Assembly (NCBI GenBank): GCA_963377175.1
Contig: CAUJNA010003299.1
Coordinates: 648,456-712,455, forward strand
Direction: 5' to 3'
Length of the DNA stretch: 64,000 nt
DNA from: Effrenium voratum
Lineage: Eukaryota; Sar; Dinophyceae; Suessiales; Symbiodiniaceae
Shown here: one piece after another, positions 39,401-49,201 of the stretch
How positions within the stretch are numbered: position 1 is the first letter of the stretch
Layout of the letters: each line of letters opens with the position of its first letter
The notes under the pieces: generated by a model
The model's input: the letters and a program-made list of their open reading frames with translations, nothing else
The model's database searches: none
Told to the model about the DNA's origin: nothing
Made by a program: the position numbers and the translations under genes

Positions 39401-40318
39401 GGGAACTTCACCACGGTGGGCGACGTGTCCACGGGGACATTGACGGCCTCAGGCGCAGCAACCGCGGCGAGCTTCGCAGCCACCGGGGCGCTCACGGGCG
39501 CCACGCTGACGATCAGCGGGGCGGCCTCCGCGGGCCCGCTGGACTGCGAGAGCCTGGACTGCACCTTCACGGCCACGAGCGGCGGAGTGTCGACGGGCAG
39601 CGTGGTGTGCGGCGACGTGACGAGCTCGGGCACGGTCTCCGCGCCGCAGCTCTTCGCGTCCAACACGCTCACCGTGACCAACACCTCCGACTTCTCGGAC
39701 GATCTCTTCCTGACGAAGAACTGGGCGGGCTGGAGCAAGCTGCAGATTTCCAACAACAGCGCGGCCTCCGACAGCGGCCCGGAGCTGCGGCTGCTGGGCA
39801 ACCAGAGCGCGAGGGTCTTCCTGGAGCGGGACGGCGGGGCGCACCAGTGCGAGCTCATCATGATCAACGACGAGGCGCTGGTGCAGACGAAGAGCCTCTC
39901 CACGCAGCTGTCCCTGACCACGAACCAGAGGAACCCCGGCTGCCTCGTGATCGCAGGCAACACGGGCAACGTGGTCTGCAACACGAGCTTCACGAATTTG
40001 TCGGACAGCCGGGTGAAGACGGAGATGGCCGAGGCCGACCTTCTTGAGCTCCAGCAGCTCTTCGACGCCGTGGAGGCGAAGCAGTACAAACGCCCGGACA
40101 TGAACGAGGACCTGAGGCTGGGCTTCGCCTCGGACGACTTCGCGGGAACGAAGTGGAAGAACCTGACGGGAACCGCCCGGTGGAGCGACGGCACCGAGAT
40201 GGTCACGCTCGACTACTCGCACCTCACCAGCGTGCTCTGGGGGGTATGCAAGGGCTTCCAGGCCAGGCTGGACGCCGTGGAAGCCTGGCAGGCCCAGCGA
40301 GGGCCGAAGAACCAATAA
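36411..40318 (+). pseudogene. Long fibre with S74 chaperone tail, copy B, fused after MCP
   Basis: It lacks the first ~25 residues and leader of the other fibres and joins the MCP frame at ALALTPYAQV. Order: alanine-rich coiled-coil shaft (KADQSAFDVL, HSLDIAARITPLEVDTKV), repeats of LLAYYTSAQVDALLADYRT, two tandem ~110-residue beta modules (WNIVRTYSLTPGRELLF, WNIVRTYTLTPGRRYSF), a beta-repeat zone (TGITGSTLTINNTANAG), then SFTNLSDSRVKTEMAEAD, the S74 intramolecular-chaperone signature whose Ser is the self-cleavage point in phage fibres, and a terminal helix. Frameshifts near 36775, 38097 and 39093. Stop taa at 40316; integrase begins 5 bases later. Confidence 0.85.
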
Positions 40319-40323
40319 GAAAC

Positions 40324-41331
40324 ATGGCCGACGCCCGCAGGAGGATCATCAAGGAGGTCTACGAGGACCCCCGCGCCGGCTTCGGCAGCGTTGCCGCCAC
40401 GCTGAAGCGAGCTAGGGAGCTGGACCGCGCCATCACCCGCCAAGAAGTAGCTGATTACATCAGCAGCTTGCGCGTTCAGCAGGACCGCCCTCAGCGGGGC
40501 TACAACTCCTACGTCCCACCGCTTCCCATGCACCAGCTACAGGTTGACCTGGCGGACATGAAGGCTTTTGGAGCCGCGCCATACCCCTTCCTGCTGGTGG
40601 CCATCGATTCCTTCACCAAAGGTCTCGGCCGTGCCCCTCAAAGACAAGAAGGCTTCGAACACCGCCCAGGCCCTGCGTAAGGTCGTCGAGGACCTAGGCA
40701 TTCCCGCGAACGTCTACACCGACGACGGCGCGGAGTTCAAAAAGGAATTCAAAGACTTACTGGATTACTGGGACATTGACAAGCACGTCACCAGGGGGCA
40801 CACGCGTATTTCGCGGAAAGGATGATTCGAACCTTGAAGGAAGCGATCCTGAAGAGAATAGCCGCAGGCGTTGGCAGGCGCGGGCAGTGGCACCAGCTGC
40901 TACCTGACATCTTGGCGCAAATCAACGATCGCAAGCAGAGCACCACGAAGGCGACGCCCAACGAAGCCTACAGCGACCCCGCGAAGGCGCGCGAGGCCAG
41001 GCGCAACATGGAGTACGCCGCGAAGTACAAGGCGCCGAGCCGGCCAGAGATCGCCGCGGGAGACCTTGTCAGGATCCGCGCCAAGCCCGTCGTGCAGCGG
41101 GGCGCCTGCAGGGTGACCGAGTCCGCATGGAACGAACAATCCTACCGAGTCACCGCAGTCAAGCAAACAGACATGGGGCCCAGGTTCACGCTGGAAGGGT
41201 GGCGGGAGAAGGTGCAGGCTGGGGACCTGCAGAAGGTAGGAGCCGGGGAAGGCGTCCGAGGCGGATTCCAGCCTGCGCGCCGGAGACCCCGCCTACCGCC
41301 CGTTCGGGAACGAGCGCCGCCTGCGGTGTAA
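40324..41331 (+). pseudogene. Retroviral-type (rve) integrase of the PLV, copy B
   Basis: Starts MADARRRIIKEVYEDP. An N-terminal helical region leads to the catalytic core: QLQVDLADM (Asp 1), VYTDDGAEFKKEF (Asp 2), and ERMIRTLKEAI (Glu). The C-terminal part (RPEIAAGDLVRIRAKPV, WNEQSYRVTAV) resembles an SH3/chromo-like tail. It would insert the viral DNA into the host genome. Frameshifts near 40622 and 40815 split it in three. The reading past RVTAV to 41331 is basic and low in complexity. The same gene at 62954 has a single frameshift, at a different place. Confidence 0.85.
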
Positions 41332-41450
41332 CAACAAAGGTCCAAAAAGGTCAAACGCGGAAAAAACGACTTTGAGCCGCCGCCTCATCTGTCCAATGCA
41401 CTTGTGAGGATCAACCCTTGAGGTCGCTTGCGCAGCGCAAAGTCCTTTTC

Positions 41451-44400
41451 TCAGGTCTCGGACGCGCTTCGCTTGCGGGAAAGCGCCAGCCTTTTCGCCT
41501 CCAGGATTTCCCGAACGGGCTTTCCCCACTCAGGCCTCTGGGGCGGCGGATCATCTACAAAGCTCAGAATCCTCTGGAGCAAAGGGAAGCGCCCCTGCAG
41601 CTTGCTCACTATGCTCCAGTAGGCGTTCTTGTAGTGCCCGTGCGGCCGGTTGTAGCTCTTGGTCAGCTGGTAGACCTTGTCGTTGAGGGGCCTCAGGGCG
41701 CGCTTCGTGCGCCACTCCAGGAAGATCTTGCGGCCCTTGGAGGTCAGCGTCGGGAAGGTCACCCGGCACCCCTCCCCGCTGTTGTAGATCTCGAGGTACC
41801 GCTCGTGGCTGGCGTTGAGGTGCCTCGTCGGAACGCCCTTGCAGCGATGGGACTCCTTGAGCGCGCCGCCGTCCGGGGCTGAGGTCAGGATGCTGCACTG
41901 CTTAGCGCACAGCCCCACGAACTCCACCAGCACCCGGGGGAAGCACTCGTCGGACAGCGCGCCAAGCTGCTTCTGGAGCTCGCCAAGCTTCTTCAGCTCG
42001 GCAGAGCTCAACAGAGCCGCCAGCCTCTCCGAGCCAGCCGCGCAGTCGCCGAAGAGGTCGAACTTAGCGTCCGCGAGCACCTGCTGGGGGCTCTTGCCGA
42101 GCTCGCAGCACACCAGCTCGATGAGGCTGTCCGTGTCGGTGGCAAGGATGCGGCCGAGCGGGAAGCAGCGCCTGAGGACGTAGTGGTACCTCAGGATCAT
42201 GAGGCGGGCCAGCTCCAGCACCCTCCAGCCGACCTGCACGGGGCTGCGCTGCACGCGAGGCTTCCGCCCCACTCGGTGCACCATACCCATGAAGAAGTCG
42301 TCCTCCACGATGATGTCGTAGTCCACCATGGAGCCGCTGCTCTGCGACCGCTGCCACTTCTCCACGTCGAAGTGCACCACGGTGTTCTTGAACCTCTCCA
42401 TGGACTGCACCGTCTTGCCGTAGATACTGTTCATCACGAGCTTCATGCTCTGCTCGCTGTCGTGGAGCCCCTGCTGCTTGAGCACCTTGCGCTCCTCGTA
42501 GGCCCTCCTGACGAAGGGCTCCAGCAGTTTGGAGCAGGAGAAGCGGATTGCGCTGTGCAGCTTCCAGACGCGAGCTCCCATGACGTCGCGCGCAGCCTCT
42601 CTGAGTCCAACCCCTCGCTCCTGTGCATGCCGAGGAAGGGGATCAGCTTCTGACCCTTCGACTGCTTCTCCCCGCTGATCAGCCTGCTGTACGGGCCCAG
42701 CTCGTGGTCGGCCACGCTCTTGCGAGCGGGGGGAGCGAAGTCCAGCCCGTCGTGGAGCTCCTCGGGGAAGTCGAAGTCCGCCACCAGCAGCCAGTGGGCA
42801 GTGGCTCCGTCATGGCCGCCGGGTACATGGAGTTGACGTCCAAGTAGAGGAGCCGCTTCGAGCGGTTTGCAGTGGTCCCCGCCTTCTCGTACGGCTGCAT
42901 GATGGCCGAGAGGCCGCCCATCAGGGAGCTCTTGACGCAGCGGTGCAGACTCTCGTCCTGGATGAGCGCGATGGGCTCCTCCAGAGTCTTCAGCAGGGCC
43001 CTCCAGGACGCGCCGGGCAGGGTCACGAACTGGGCGAGGTCCAAGTGAAAGTGGTGCTTGAAGGCATCCCGCAGGCCTTTGAGCACGTCCAGGAGGGCCA
43101 GCACGTCCGTCCAGAGGTAGCAGTCGTGGAACTCGCGGAAGCTGCTCCAGCCTCTCCTCGGAGCACCGCTCGTTCTTGAGGCTGCTGTCGTAGTCCTCTC
43201 GCTGCCAGACCGCGGGCTTCTGCCAAGCAGAGGGCCCCCGGAAGCGGGCGAAGGGCATGGGGAGCTTCTTGAGCAGAGCGCCCCACACGTCTTGCTTGCG
43301 AGCTCCCTCCAAGCCTTGCAGCTGAGGGTGCCAGCGCGCAAGCATGGGGAAGACCTCGTCCAGAAAAGCCTTGGCCTTCTTCTTCCTGGTCTCGATCAGG
43401 CCGTCCAGGGAGCCCTGCACGAAGTTGGTGGAGTCCAGGAAGAGCAGCGGCCCCAGGCTGAAGCTCAGGCAGCGCTCGCCCGACTTCACTAGGACCTTGA
43501 ACTTCAGCTTGCTGATGTTGGAGTAGTCGACGAGCGCCTTGCGCTGCTCCCGCATAGCCTTGTCGTAGGGGTCCTCCATCTCCGTGGTCTGCTCCGCCAG
43601 AGCTCGGTAGTCGGGGTCCTCGAACTCCTCCTCGCTCTCGAAGGCCGGCAATCTCGGCCTCCGTTGCCTCCCAGTTGTTCCTCCACAACTTTGCGACGCA
43701 CCTCATGAGCAGGTGGAAGTCGTAGGCCCCCTCCGCTGTGGAAGAAGACTGGGACGGTTCCCGCCGCTCGAACCCTCGAGTTGCAGAGCTTGCACAGGCA
43801 GCAGACGAACTCACTTGTGAAGTGGTCGTGGTGCCTCGCCCTGTTCTCCTGCATCAGCTTCACCCTGCACTCGCGACAGTGCGTCTGCTGCCGCAGCTGG
43901 CGCCAGTTCTGGGCAGTCATGCTCCAGGCCCTCTCAGCGCCGGCCAGCCTGGCCTTGTTGTAGTGCTGCGCCAGGCTCAGGAGCTTCCTCAGAAACCGCT
44001 CCAGGACGCACCGGTCCTCGGCTTCCTCGCAGTGGAAGATGCCCATCCTCAGGTGCTCCGGCGGCTCGTAGCCGCTGCCGCAGTCCGTGGCGAAGCACGC
44101 CGAGGCCGCCCAGCTCTGCACCGCCTCCACCTTCTCCTGGAAGCCCTCGTGGGGGTTGCCCGTGGTGAAGACCTCGAGGTCGGCGGTCACCAGCAACTTG
44201 CGCTGCTCTGCGGAGGCGTCCGGCGCGTAGCGCAGCTGGGCCTCCTCGCCGACCGGCATCCTCACGGCGGAGTGCCTGTCCTTGATGCGCACTCCGCAGT
44301 CGAAGTTGTGGATCAGGCAGAAGTGGCCGCCGTCCAGCAGCAGGAGCTCGACCACGTGCTCGGCGCTCCTGAGGGCCTGTTGGGCGGGAGCTCGGAGGAG

Positions 44401-45210
44401 CACCTCCTGGTAGTACTCGGCTCCCTCCCACTCCATGCGGCGCCAGCCCCACACCTTCACTGCGACGCCGGCGTTGAGGGCCTCGAAGGCCGAGATGTCC
44501 AGCAGCGAAGTGGGTGTAGGGAGCCCATCAAAGACGCTGCCCACGTGCTTCCCGGGCTCCGGCTCGTAGAAGTAAGAGCAGCGCACCCTGGCGGCGTGCT
44601 TCCGCGCCACGGGGTCGGCCTCGGCAATGCCCAGGAGAGCCGCTCTGACGCACCACTCGAAGCAGCGGTCGTCCTCGTTGCGAGGGTTCCAGATGCCGCG
44701 GCCGCCCTTGCCCCGCAGCTGCTCCGGAAGCTCCTCGAAGGCGCCACCGCGCCCCACAGCCGGCGCGGGCAGCCTGGTCCCCTCGGAGCTGGGAGCAAGC
44801 TTCAGATCGACCCGCTGTACGCCGTCGATCCTCCACTCGCTCGACCAGAAGCGCGCCGTGTTCGCCAGGCTGTCGGCGAGGTAACGAGCCTCCTGCAGCA
44901 TGTTCTGCAGGCGCACCTCGACGCTGTGGGCCGGCAGCACCACCCAGGGCGGAGTCTGGGCGTAGAACGCATTCGTCTCCTCCACCTCCTCGCCGTCCTC
45001 GAAGGCGGACGGCGCACGCCGCCACACCTGAAAGGTCACGGCGATCTTGGCGTGGAAGGGCAGCTGGACCTCCAGCATATCCTGGAAGTGCGGCGCCAGG
45101 GACAGCAGGAGAGGTCGCACGTCGTCCTGCAGAGGGCCGGGAGGCGCCCAGGCCGTGAGGCTGCGAGTCCAGAAGGACGCTCGCTGAGCCCGCGCTTGAG
45201 GAGCCGCCAT
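41451..45210 (-). pseudogene. Family B DNA polymerase, probably protein-primed, frameshifted
   Basis: About 1250 residues from MAAPQARAQRASF at 45210. The N-terminal domain (CFEWCVRAALLGI, LDISAFEALNAGVAVKVWG, GHFCLIHNF) and a CRECRVKLM / CKLCNSRV cluster are typical of Polinton polymerases. Exonuclease motifs: TVPVFFHS...AYDFHLL, LLFLDSTNFVQGSLDGL and YLWTDVLALLDVL. Polymerase motifs: A LYLDVNSMYPAAM, B KLVMNSIYGKTVQ, C ATDTDSLIEL. All catalytic acids are visible. Frames change near 43740, 43130, 42830 and 42580, so this copy cannot make an enzyme. It converges with the integrase, ending 120 bases from it. Confidence 0.9.
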
Positions 45211-45339
45211 TGCTACACGTCGGAGTTTTCGTCGAGAGATCCTGTTTTTTCCAAAAGCTGCGGGGCCAAAAATGGTCCAGTCTCAACGCCCTCGCACCTG
45301 TCGGGACGGGGTCAGCCACGCAGATGGGGCGACCGCTCA
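45211..45339. other. Promoter-sized gap upstream of PolB
   Basis: About 130 bases between the PolB start and the end of the coiled-coil frame, both on the minus strand. It holds gttttttcc and a few A-rich strings and nothing firmer. Confidence 0.3.
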
Positions 45340-46956
45340 TCAACCGAAGGCTCTACAGCAGCAAAAAAACTCTCCAAAGCACTCAGCCGCCTTTTTTTTG
45401 AAACTACTCTGTCCTGGTTTGTCTACGAGCTCTCTACTCAGTCCTCCAGCTCGCCGTTCGTCTGCCTCAAAACGAGCAGCGTGCTCGTTGCGCTCCTTGA
45501 TCCCAGCTGCAATCTTCGCGAGGATGTCCAACTCCTGGTTGTTCTCCTCGAGCTTGTCCCCGACCCTCCGCAGCTCGGGGAGCGCCCGACCGATCTTCTC
45601 GCCCGCGATCTCGGTGTCAAGGCGCCTGAGCTCGACGTCCAAGGCCTCGCGCTTCTCGGGATTTTTTTCTGTAGGCGGAACTGCCTCCGGAGCTTGTTGC
45701 GCAGCTCCTTCTTCTGGTCCAGGGACAGCTCGCGCTTCTTGCCGCGGTTGGGCTCAGAGCTGGATGGCTGCTCCCGAGCCTGCTCGCATTTTGCGATGGT
45801 CTTGACTCGAGCCTCGTTCTTGTAGCTGTCCAGCAGCGGCTTGAGCTCTTCCTGCATCTCCTGGCACTTCTTCCAAGCGGGCTGCCACGTGGATCTTCTG
45901 CATCACGAGCGTCAAGCAGTCTTTGAGCTTCCGCACGACGCCATTCAGCGTCTTGCCGAAGACCTCAGAGTCGCCCCCCTTGGAGGCGAGGAGCTCCCCG
46001 CTTGGCGAGGTCGTACCCCAGCTCCAGCTCCTCCTTGACCTTCTCCAGGAGGCCCTTGTCCAGGTCGCAGTTCTCGTACATGTCCACGAGCGAGTCCACC
46101 CCGAGCTCCTTCATCAACTCGACCACGAAGGCGGCGACGCTCGCGTCATCGGAGGACGCGGCGGCCGCGGCGGCTGGGGCGGCGGCGCTCGCGTCAGCGG
46201 CGGCGGCCGCGGCGGCTGGGCGGCGGCGCGCTGGGCGGCGGGGCTGGGGCGGCGGCGCTCGCGTCCTCGGCGGCGCCTGCCACTGCGGCGGCGCTCGCGT
46301 CATCGGAGGACGCGGCGGCGCCTGCCACTACGGCGGCGCTCGCGTCAGCGGCGGCGCTCGCATCCTCGGCGGCGCCTGCCACTGCGGCGGCGCTCGCGTC
46401 ATCGGAGAGCGCGGCTGTCGCGGCGGTCGCGGCGGCGGCGCTCGCGTCAGCGGCGGCGCTCGCGTCATCGGAGGGCGCGGCGGCGCCTGCCACTGCGGCG
46501 GCGCTCGCGTCATCGGAGGGCGCGGCGGCGCCTGCCACTACGGCGGCGCTCGCGTCAGCGGCGGCGCTCGCATCCTCGGCGGCGCCTGCCACTGCGGCGG
46601 CGCTCGCGTCATCGGAGGGCGCGGCTGTCGCGGCGGTCGCGGCGGCGGCGCTCGCGTCAGCGGCGGCGCTCGCGTCATCGGAGGGCGCGGCGGCGCCTGC
46701 CACTGGCGGCGCTCGCGTCATCGGAGGGCGCGGCGGTCGCGGCGGTCGGGGCGGCAGCCGCCAGCTCCCCGACCGCGGGCTTCCTCAGGCGGCTCACCCG
46801 CTGGTTGAGCCTGTGGACGAGCCCCTGAGCCTCTTTCAGCAGCTCGGGCTCGCCGCCGGCCCGCTTCAAAGCCGCAGTCTCCACCTGGAGCCGGCTCCGA
46901 ACATCCTCCACGTCCTCGACCGCGGCGCCTCGGGGTAGCTTCTCAGCCTCCCTCAT
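45340..46956 (-). pseudogene. Coiled-coil protein with Ala/Asp/Ser repeat middle
   Basis: One gene of about 540 residues can be traced from 46956 (MREAEKLPRGAAVEDVEDV). An N-terminal coiled coil (GLVHRLNQRVSRLRKP) leads to a long low-complexity zone of SSDDASAAAVAGAA repeats, then AAFVVELMKELGVDSLVDM, LEKVKEELELGYDLAKRG, NGVVRKLKDCLTLVMQK, a basic NRGKKRELSLDQKKELRNKL, and a second coiled coil (GDKLEENNQELDILAKI) ending CFGEFFCCCRAFG. Frameshifts near 46010, 45890 and a T7 run at 45665. No family recognised. It lies directly upstream of PolB on the same strand, so a replication or virion role is possible. Confidence 0.45.
46150..46745. repeat. Higher-order GCG-rich repeat inside the coiled-coil gene
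   Basis: Short units such as gcggcggcgctcgcgtcat nest in a larger unit of roughly 220 bases, present about twice (around 46330-46520 and 46550-46740). The repeat keeps the reading frame of the Ala/Asp/Ser zone and explains long open frames on both strands here. Confidence 0.8.
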
Positions 46957-46969
46957 CGCTGCTCAAACG

Positions 46970-47061
46970 CACTCCATGGCCTAGATGGAATCCTTTCTTC
47001 TAACTAGCCTGGAAATCTCGGCTCGGTCGAGCGTCGGGTTCGAAGGGGAAATCTGCCTCCG
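46970..47061. other. Leader of the coiled-coil gene, nothing else seen
   Basis: Short non-repetitive sequence between the gene start and the 20-base repeat array. Confidence 0.3.
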
Positions 47062-47190
47062 CCCAAACTAGTCAGCTTATGTCCAAACGAGTCACCTTTC
47101 CAAACGAGTCATTTGTCCAAACCAGTCACCTTTTGTCCAAACCAGTCACCTTTTGTACAAACCAGTCACCTTTTGTCCAAATCATTCAAC
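47062..47190. repeat. 20-base tandem repeat, about six units
   Basis: Units of the form ttttgtccaaaccagtcacc, some shortened, run without interruption. They lie between the divergent sides of the viral element, close to an AT-rich island, so a replication or transcription signal is possible. Confidence 0.85.
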
Positions 47191-47229
47191 TTTCCAATCC
47201 TCGCGCAATTTGAGGTTGAACCAAACTCC

Positions 47230-47660
47230 GCACACTCCTACGCGACGGCGGTTGATCCCCTCGCCTGCGACGGCGGCGTTTCTCGCACGGCGGCTGATCC
47301 CCTCGCCTGCGACGGCGGCATTTCTTGCCTCGCCTGTAACGGCGGCTGATCCCCTCGCCTGTTACGGCGGCCTCTCGCCTGCGACGTGCCTGCTCGGCAC
47401 TGTGCCTGCTCGGCACCCTAGGTGCTTGCTCAGCACCGCCGCTTGTTCAGCGCATCTACCACCTACCAGTGCCCGTCGAGCCTGCGACGGCTCCAAGCCG
47501 GCTCCTGTGAGCCTGCGACGGCTCCGAGCCTGTTACGGCTCCTGTAAGCCTGTGACGGCTCCATCCCCAGAGCTTGCAACAGCTCCTTGCCTGAGCCTGT
47601 GACGGCTCCGAGCCTGTTACGGCTGCTGTGAGCCTGTGACGGCTCCATCCCTGAGCTTGT
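47230..47660. repeat. Two adjacent minisatellites
   Basis: First, units near cggctgatcccctcgcctgcgacggcgg (47245-47380); then units near agcctgtgacggctcc (47480-47660). No gene is supported. Confidence 0.75.
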
Positions 47661-47944
47661 GACAGCTCCTCATGAGCCGCGAAGGCTCCCACTGCTTCCA
47701 ATGCTGCCACTCCTGTCAGATAGGGCACAATCTGAAACAAGATCCTTGCTGACGCAGTCCTTGTCCTCCATCTTTTCCTGGGGGGCGCTCGGCACTTGAG
47801 AAGTAACTGCACTTGCGACAGCCCCCCTACTTATCCCGCCTCTTCATGCAATGGAGCAAGTGCCCCCGCTATGCTAGGTCTCTCTGTCCAACCGACAGCT
47901 TGAGCACACAACCCGCAAATCTCTGTCATGTGCCTGCATAGTGT
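47661..47944. other. Spacer, no gene seen
   Basis: Ordinary mixed sequence with no conserved frame; the base composition falls towards the AT-rich island. Confidence 0.4.
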
Positions 47945-48075
47945 AGGCTTTTGCGTGTGGAAAAAAAACATGCCTAAGGATATGAAAAAAATGCAATACG
48001 GTAATACATTTTGCCGTAAAATCATAAATTTGCCGTAAAAAAACATGTCGAAAATGCCGTAAAACAAAACCCGCA
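47945..48075. promoter_or_regulatory. AT-rich island with repeated tgccgtaaaa
   Basis: In a GC-rich neighbourhood this stretch is A/T-rich, with runs of seven and eight A and four copies of tgccgtaaaa (about 48012-48065). It could be an origin-like or promoter region of the viral element; this is inference from composition alone. Confidence 0.35.
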
Positions 48076-48199
48076 AAAAGTCAAGCACGCTTGGAAATTC
48101 GTGGAAAACAGGAACTTAGTTTCGTTGTGTTGTCACCCGTCACCGGGCAGGAAGTTAAAGATGTTAGCGTTAACCTTTTTTTTCTTTTCACGCTCGACC

Positions 48200-48290
48200 T
48201 CAAGCATCACCGCAAGCATCACCGCAAGCATCACCGCGAGCATCCCTGCCGCATCACCGCCGGCGTCACCGCCAGCATCGCCGCCAGCTA
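48200..48290. repeat. 12-base tandem repeat
   Basis: Units of gcaagcatcacc, drifting to gccagcatcgcc, about seven in number. No coding use is supported. Confidence 0.75.
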
Positions 48291-48395
48291 CCCCCCCAGC
48301 CGCGGAAAGTTAGGACTGCCTGGCCCTAACCTTTTTTCCGCTCAACTACGCGTCACCGTATGGCAACCCTACAGCGGCGGCCAGATCCGCTCGAT

Positions 48396-48950
48396 TCAAA
48401 GCGGGCATTCCCGGCAGGGAGGCTCGACGCGCATATCGCTGACCTCGAGCGTGAGGCCGCACTGGTTGTTCATCAGCCACAGACTGCGGACCTGCAGCCG
48501 AACGCGCGCGGCGCTGCGGGCCAGCGAGGCCGGACGCTCCGCGGGCGCCCCGGCGGCGTCCCAGAAGCGGGCGTCGGCCGGCAGCTTGGCCTTCAGCAGC
48601 CAGTCGCCGCCGAGCGACTGCCGCGCAGCGGGCAGCAGCCGCTGGCGCACGGCGTCGGGCGACAGCTTGGAGCCGAAGACGCGCACGGAAGCGCTCGCCA
48701 GCTGCTCGACCAGATCATCCTCGGCTCGCGCCCAGAACTCCCGCGTCGGGGCGTCGGCGGCGAAGCTGATGGTCGGCCGCTGCCCCTCCGCGTACGCCGA
48801 CGGCTCCCGCGGCATCTCCAGCGGCGCGGGGCTGCGCCACGTCAGCGGCTCCAGAGCCAGGAACTTGCCGCCTTTGGCGTTGGTGCGCAGCTCGCCCAAG
48901 CGCCACATGCCCTGCGCTGCGGGCTCCTGACTCGCAGGCTTCGTCGCCAT
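48396..48950 (-). CDS. Hypothetical viral protein, possible OB-fold type
   Basis: An intact 184-residue frame, starting at 48950 just after gtaaaaaggaacg. The central part is mixed (EDDLVEQLASASVRVFG, WLLKAKLPADARFWD). The C-terminal ARVRLQVRSLWLMNNQCG followed by LTLEVSDMRV recalls the end of small OB-fold, single-strand-binding-type proteins of large DNA viruses. That resemblance is from memory and weak. It is divergent from the membrane and methyltransferase genes, with 53 bases between the starts. Confidence 0.45.
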   Translation of the reverse strand: MATKPASQEPAAQGMWRLGELRTNAKGGKFLALEPLTWRSPAPLEMPREPSAYAEGQRPTISFAADAPTREFWARAEDDLVEQLASASVRVFGSKLSPDAVRQRLLPAARQSLGGDWLLKAKLPADARFWDAAGAPAERPASLARSAARVRLQVRSLWLMNNQCGLTLEVSDMRVEPPCRECPL

Positions 48951-49003
48951 CGTTCCTTTTTACATAAAGGAGTCGGCGGAAAAAAACTGGTCCGAGCAGC
49001 GAC

Positions 49004-49201
49004 ATGCCGGTCACCCTCTGGGACTGCGTGCTGTCCAACGCGCTGGCCGCGGGCATCTTCGCCGCGTTCGCCGCTGCCATGACGCTGACGGCGCGGCTCT
49101 TCGGAGAAACGGACGGCTGCCATGCCGCGGCTGCTGGAGCTCTTCAAGGGAACGGGCTCGGTGGGCCGGGCCTTCGAGGCGCTGGGTTGGGAGGTCATTA
49201 G
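49004..49201 (+). CDS. Small membrane protein overlapping the viral methyltransferase
   Basis: A 65-residue frame starting MPVTLWDCVLSN, with one hydrophobic helix (ALAAGIFAAFAAAMTLTA) near residues 13-30. The C-terminal 25 residues are Gly/Ala-rich and overlap the methyltransferase start at 49122 in another frame, so the frame may originally have ended earlier. Small single-pass proteins are common in PLVs. Function unknown. Confidence 0.4.
   Translation: MPVTLWDCVLSNALAAGIFAAFAAAMTLTARLFGETDGCHAAAAGALQGNGLGGPGLRGAGLGGH

Noticed and set aside
37963..40206. A 747-codon minus-strand frame opposite fibre copy B
   Set aside because: It is the antisense shadow of the repetitive fibre, and similar shadows occur opposite each fibre copy.
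43738..45825. A 695-codon plus-strand frame opposite PolB
   Set aside because: The minus strand carries all family B polymerase motifs; this is a GC-rich antisense shadow.
46002..46828. Gly/Arg-rich and Arg-rich plus-strand proteins across the Ala/Asp/Ser repeat
   Set aside because: They are produced by the reverse frames of a GCG-rich repeat; the minus-strand gene continues on both sides and these do not.
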